In this document: piece after piece, positions 22,131 through 22,355 of the stretch
Numbering within the stretch: position 1 is the first letter of the stretch
Layout: every line of letters begins with the position of its first letter
Origin: Porphyromonadaceae bacterium UBA4702
Lineage (GTDB): Bacteria; Bacteroidota; Bacteroidia; Bacteroidales; Muribaculaceae
DNA length: 22,355 nt
Assembly: GCA_002404675.1 (NCBI GenBank)
Contig: DHKE01000092.1
Span: forward strand, 13,986-36,340
Reading direction: 5' to 3'
The notes under the pieces: generated by a model
What the model saw: only the letters and a program-made list of their open reading frames with translations
The model's database searches: none
Told to the model about the DNA's origin: nothing
Made by a program: the position numbers and the translations under genes

Positions 22131-22355
22131 CAATGAACCTCCGGGAGGACATAGACAGCGAAATATTCCATACCGTGGGCCAGGCAGCCGATGCCCTCGG
22201 CTGCCAAGCCTACGTCATAGGGGGCTATGTGCGTGACATTTTCCTCAAGCGGCGCTCCTCCGACATCGATTTCGTTGCCGTCGGCAGCGGCATCGGGCTG
22301 GCACAGGAGGTGGCTGCCAGGCTCGGCAAAGGCGCGTACCTGTCGGTGTTTGCCA
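22127..22355 (+). CDS. CCA-adding-type tRNA nucleotidyltransferase, 5' part (3' end outside window)
   Basis: The frame from ATG 22127 is open to the window end and gives 76 residues of the class II nucleotidyltransferase family, either CCA-adding enzyme or poly(A) polymerase. The signature GGYVRD lies near residues 35-40, and the catalytic DID in SSDIDFVAVG is at about 49-51. YVIGGYVRDIFLKRRSSDID is the classical head-domain pattern. ATG 22133 is an alternative start two codons later. The start overlaps the M24 stop (ATGA), so the two are coupled. In Bacteroidales such a gene is usually the CCA-adding enzyme that repairs tRNA 3' ends, but the rest of the protein is needed to be sure. Confidence 0.85.
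   Translation, partial: MTMNLREDIDSEIFHTVGQAADALGCQAYVIGGYVRDIFLKRRSSDIDFVAVGSGIGLAQEVAARLGKGAYLSVFA

Overview
The window is a gene-dense stretch of a Bacteroidales chromosome, most likely from the Muribaculaceae or a close relative. This placement is inferred from several things. There are promoters of the Bacteroidetes TTTG-N19/20-TAnnTTTG type. There is a GldH gliding lipoprotein gene next to a RicT/PSP1 gene with long charged tails. There are secreted beta-rich proteins with C-terminal sorting-like tails, a ribonuclease Y gene following zapA, and moderately high G+C.

Left part (1-6886, all on +): the 3' part of hisS, a monofunctional aspartate kinase, an MlaE/MlaF lipid-transport permease and ATPase pair without an adjacent mlaD, a Rossmann/DUF2520 protein, an orphan adenine DNA methyltransferase, a KdsC-like HAD phosphatase and a Maf nucleotide pyrophosphatase. 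The methyltransferase is visibly more A/T-rich than its neighbours. It has its own near-perfect promoter and a structured leader, and looks like an insertion into a housekeeping cluster.

Middle part (6887-12904): a secreted two-domain M16 zinc peptidase with its own promoter, then a 348-base gap rich in perfect inverted repeats. Next, on the minus strand, come an ECF-type sigma factor and a four-helix membrane protein that is probably its partner. Divergent from them is a 412-residue secreted protein made of three beta-sandwich repeats and a sorting-like tail.

Right part (12905-22355, all on +): a 1132-residue secreted protein (beta-propeller, then a duplicated FN3-FN3-jelly-roll module, then a tail), a strong terminator and a dyad-rich intergenic region. 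A cell-division and RNA-metabolism run follows: a ZapB-like coiled coil, zapA, a structured intergenic RNA candidate in the place where 6S RNA is often found, rny, ricT, gldH, an M24 aminopeptidase and the start of a CCA-adding-type nucleotidyltransferase. Genes here overlap or abut (TGATG, ATGA), which suggests translational coupling.

No clearly new multi-gene system is visible. The items most worth a second look are the inserted methyltransferase with its leader, the multi-branched RNA candidate after zapA, the missing normal start of gldH, the hairpin-rich gap at 9839-10186, the dyad cluster at 16304-16544, and hairpins that start right after several promoters.
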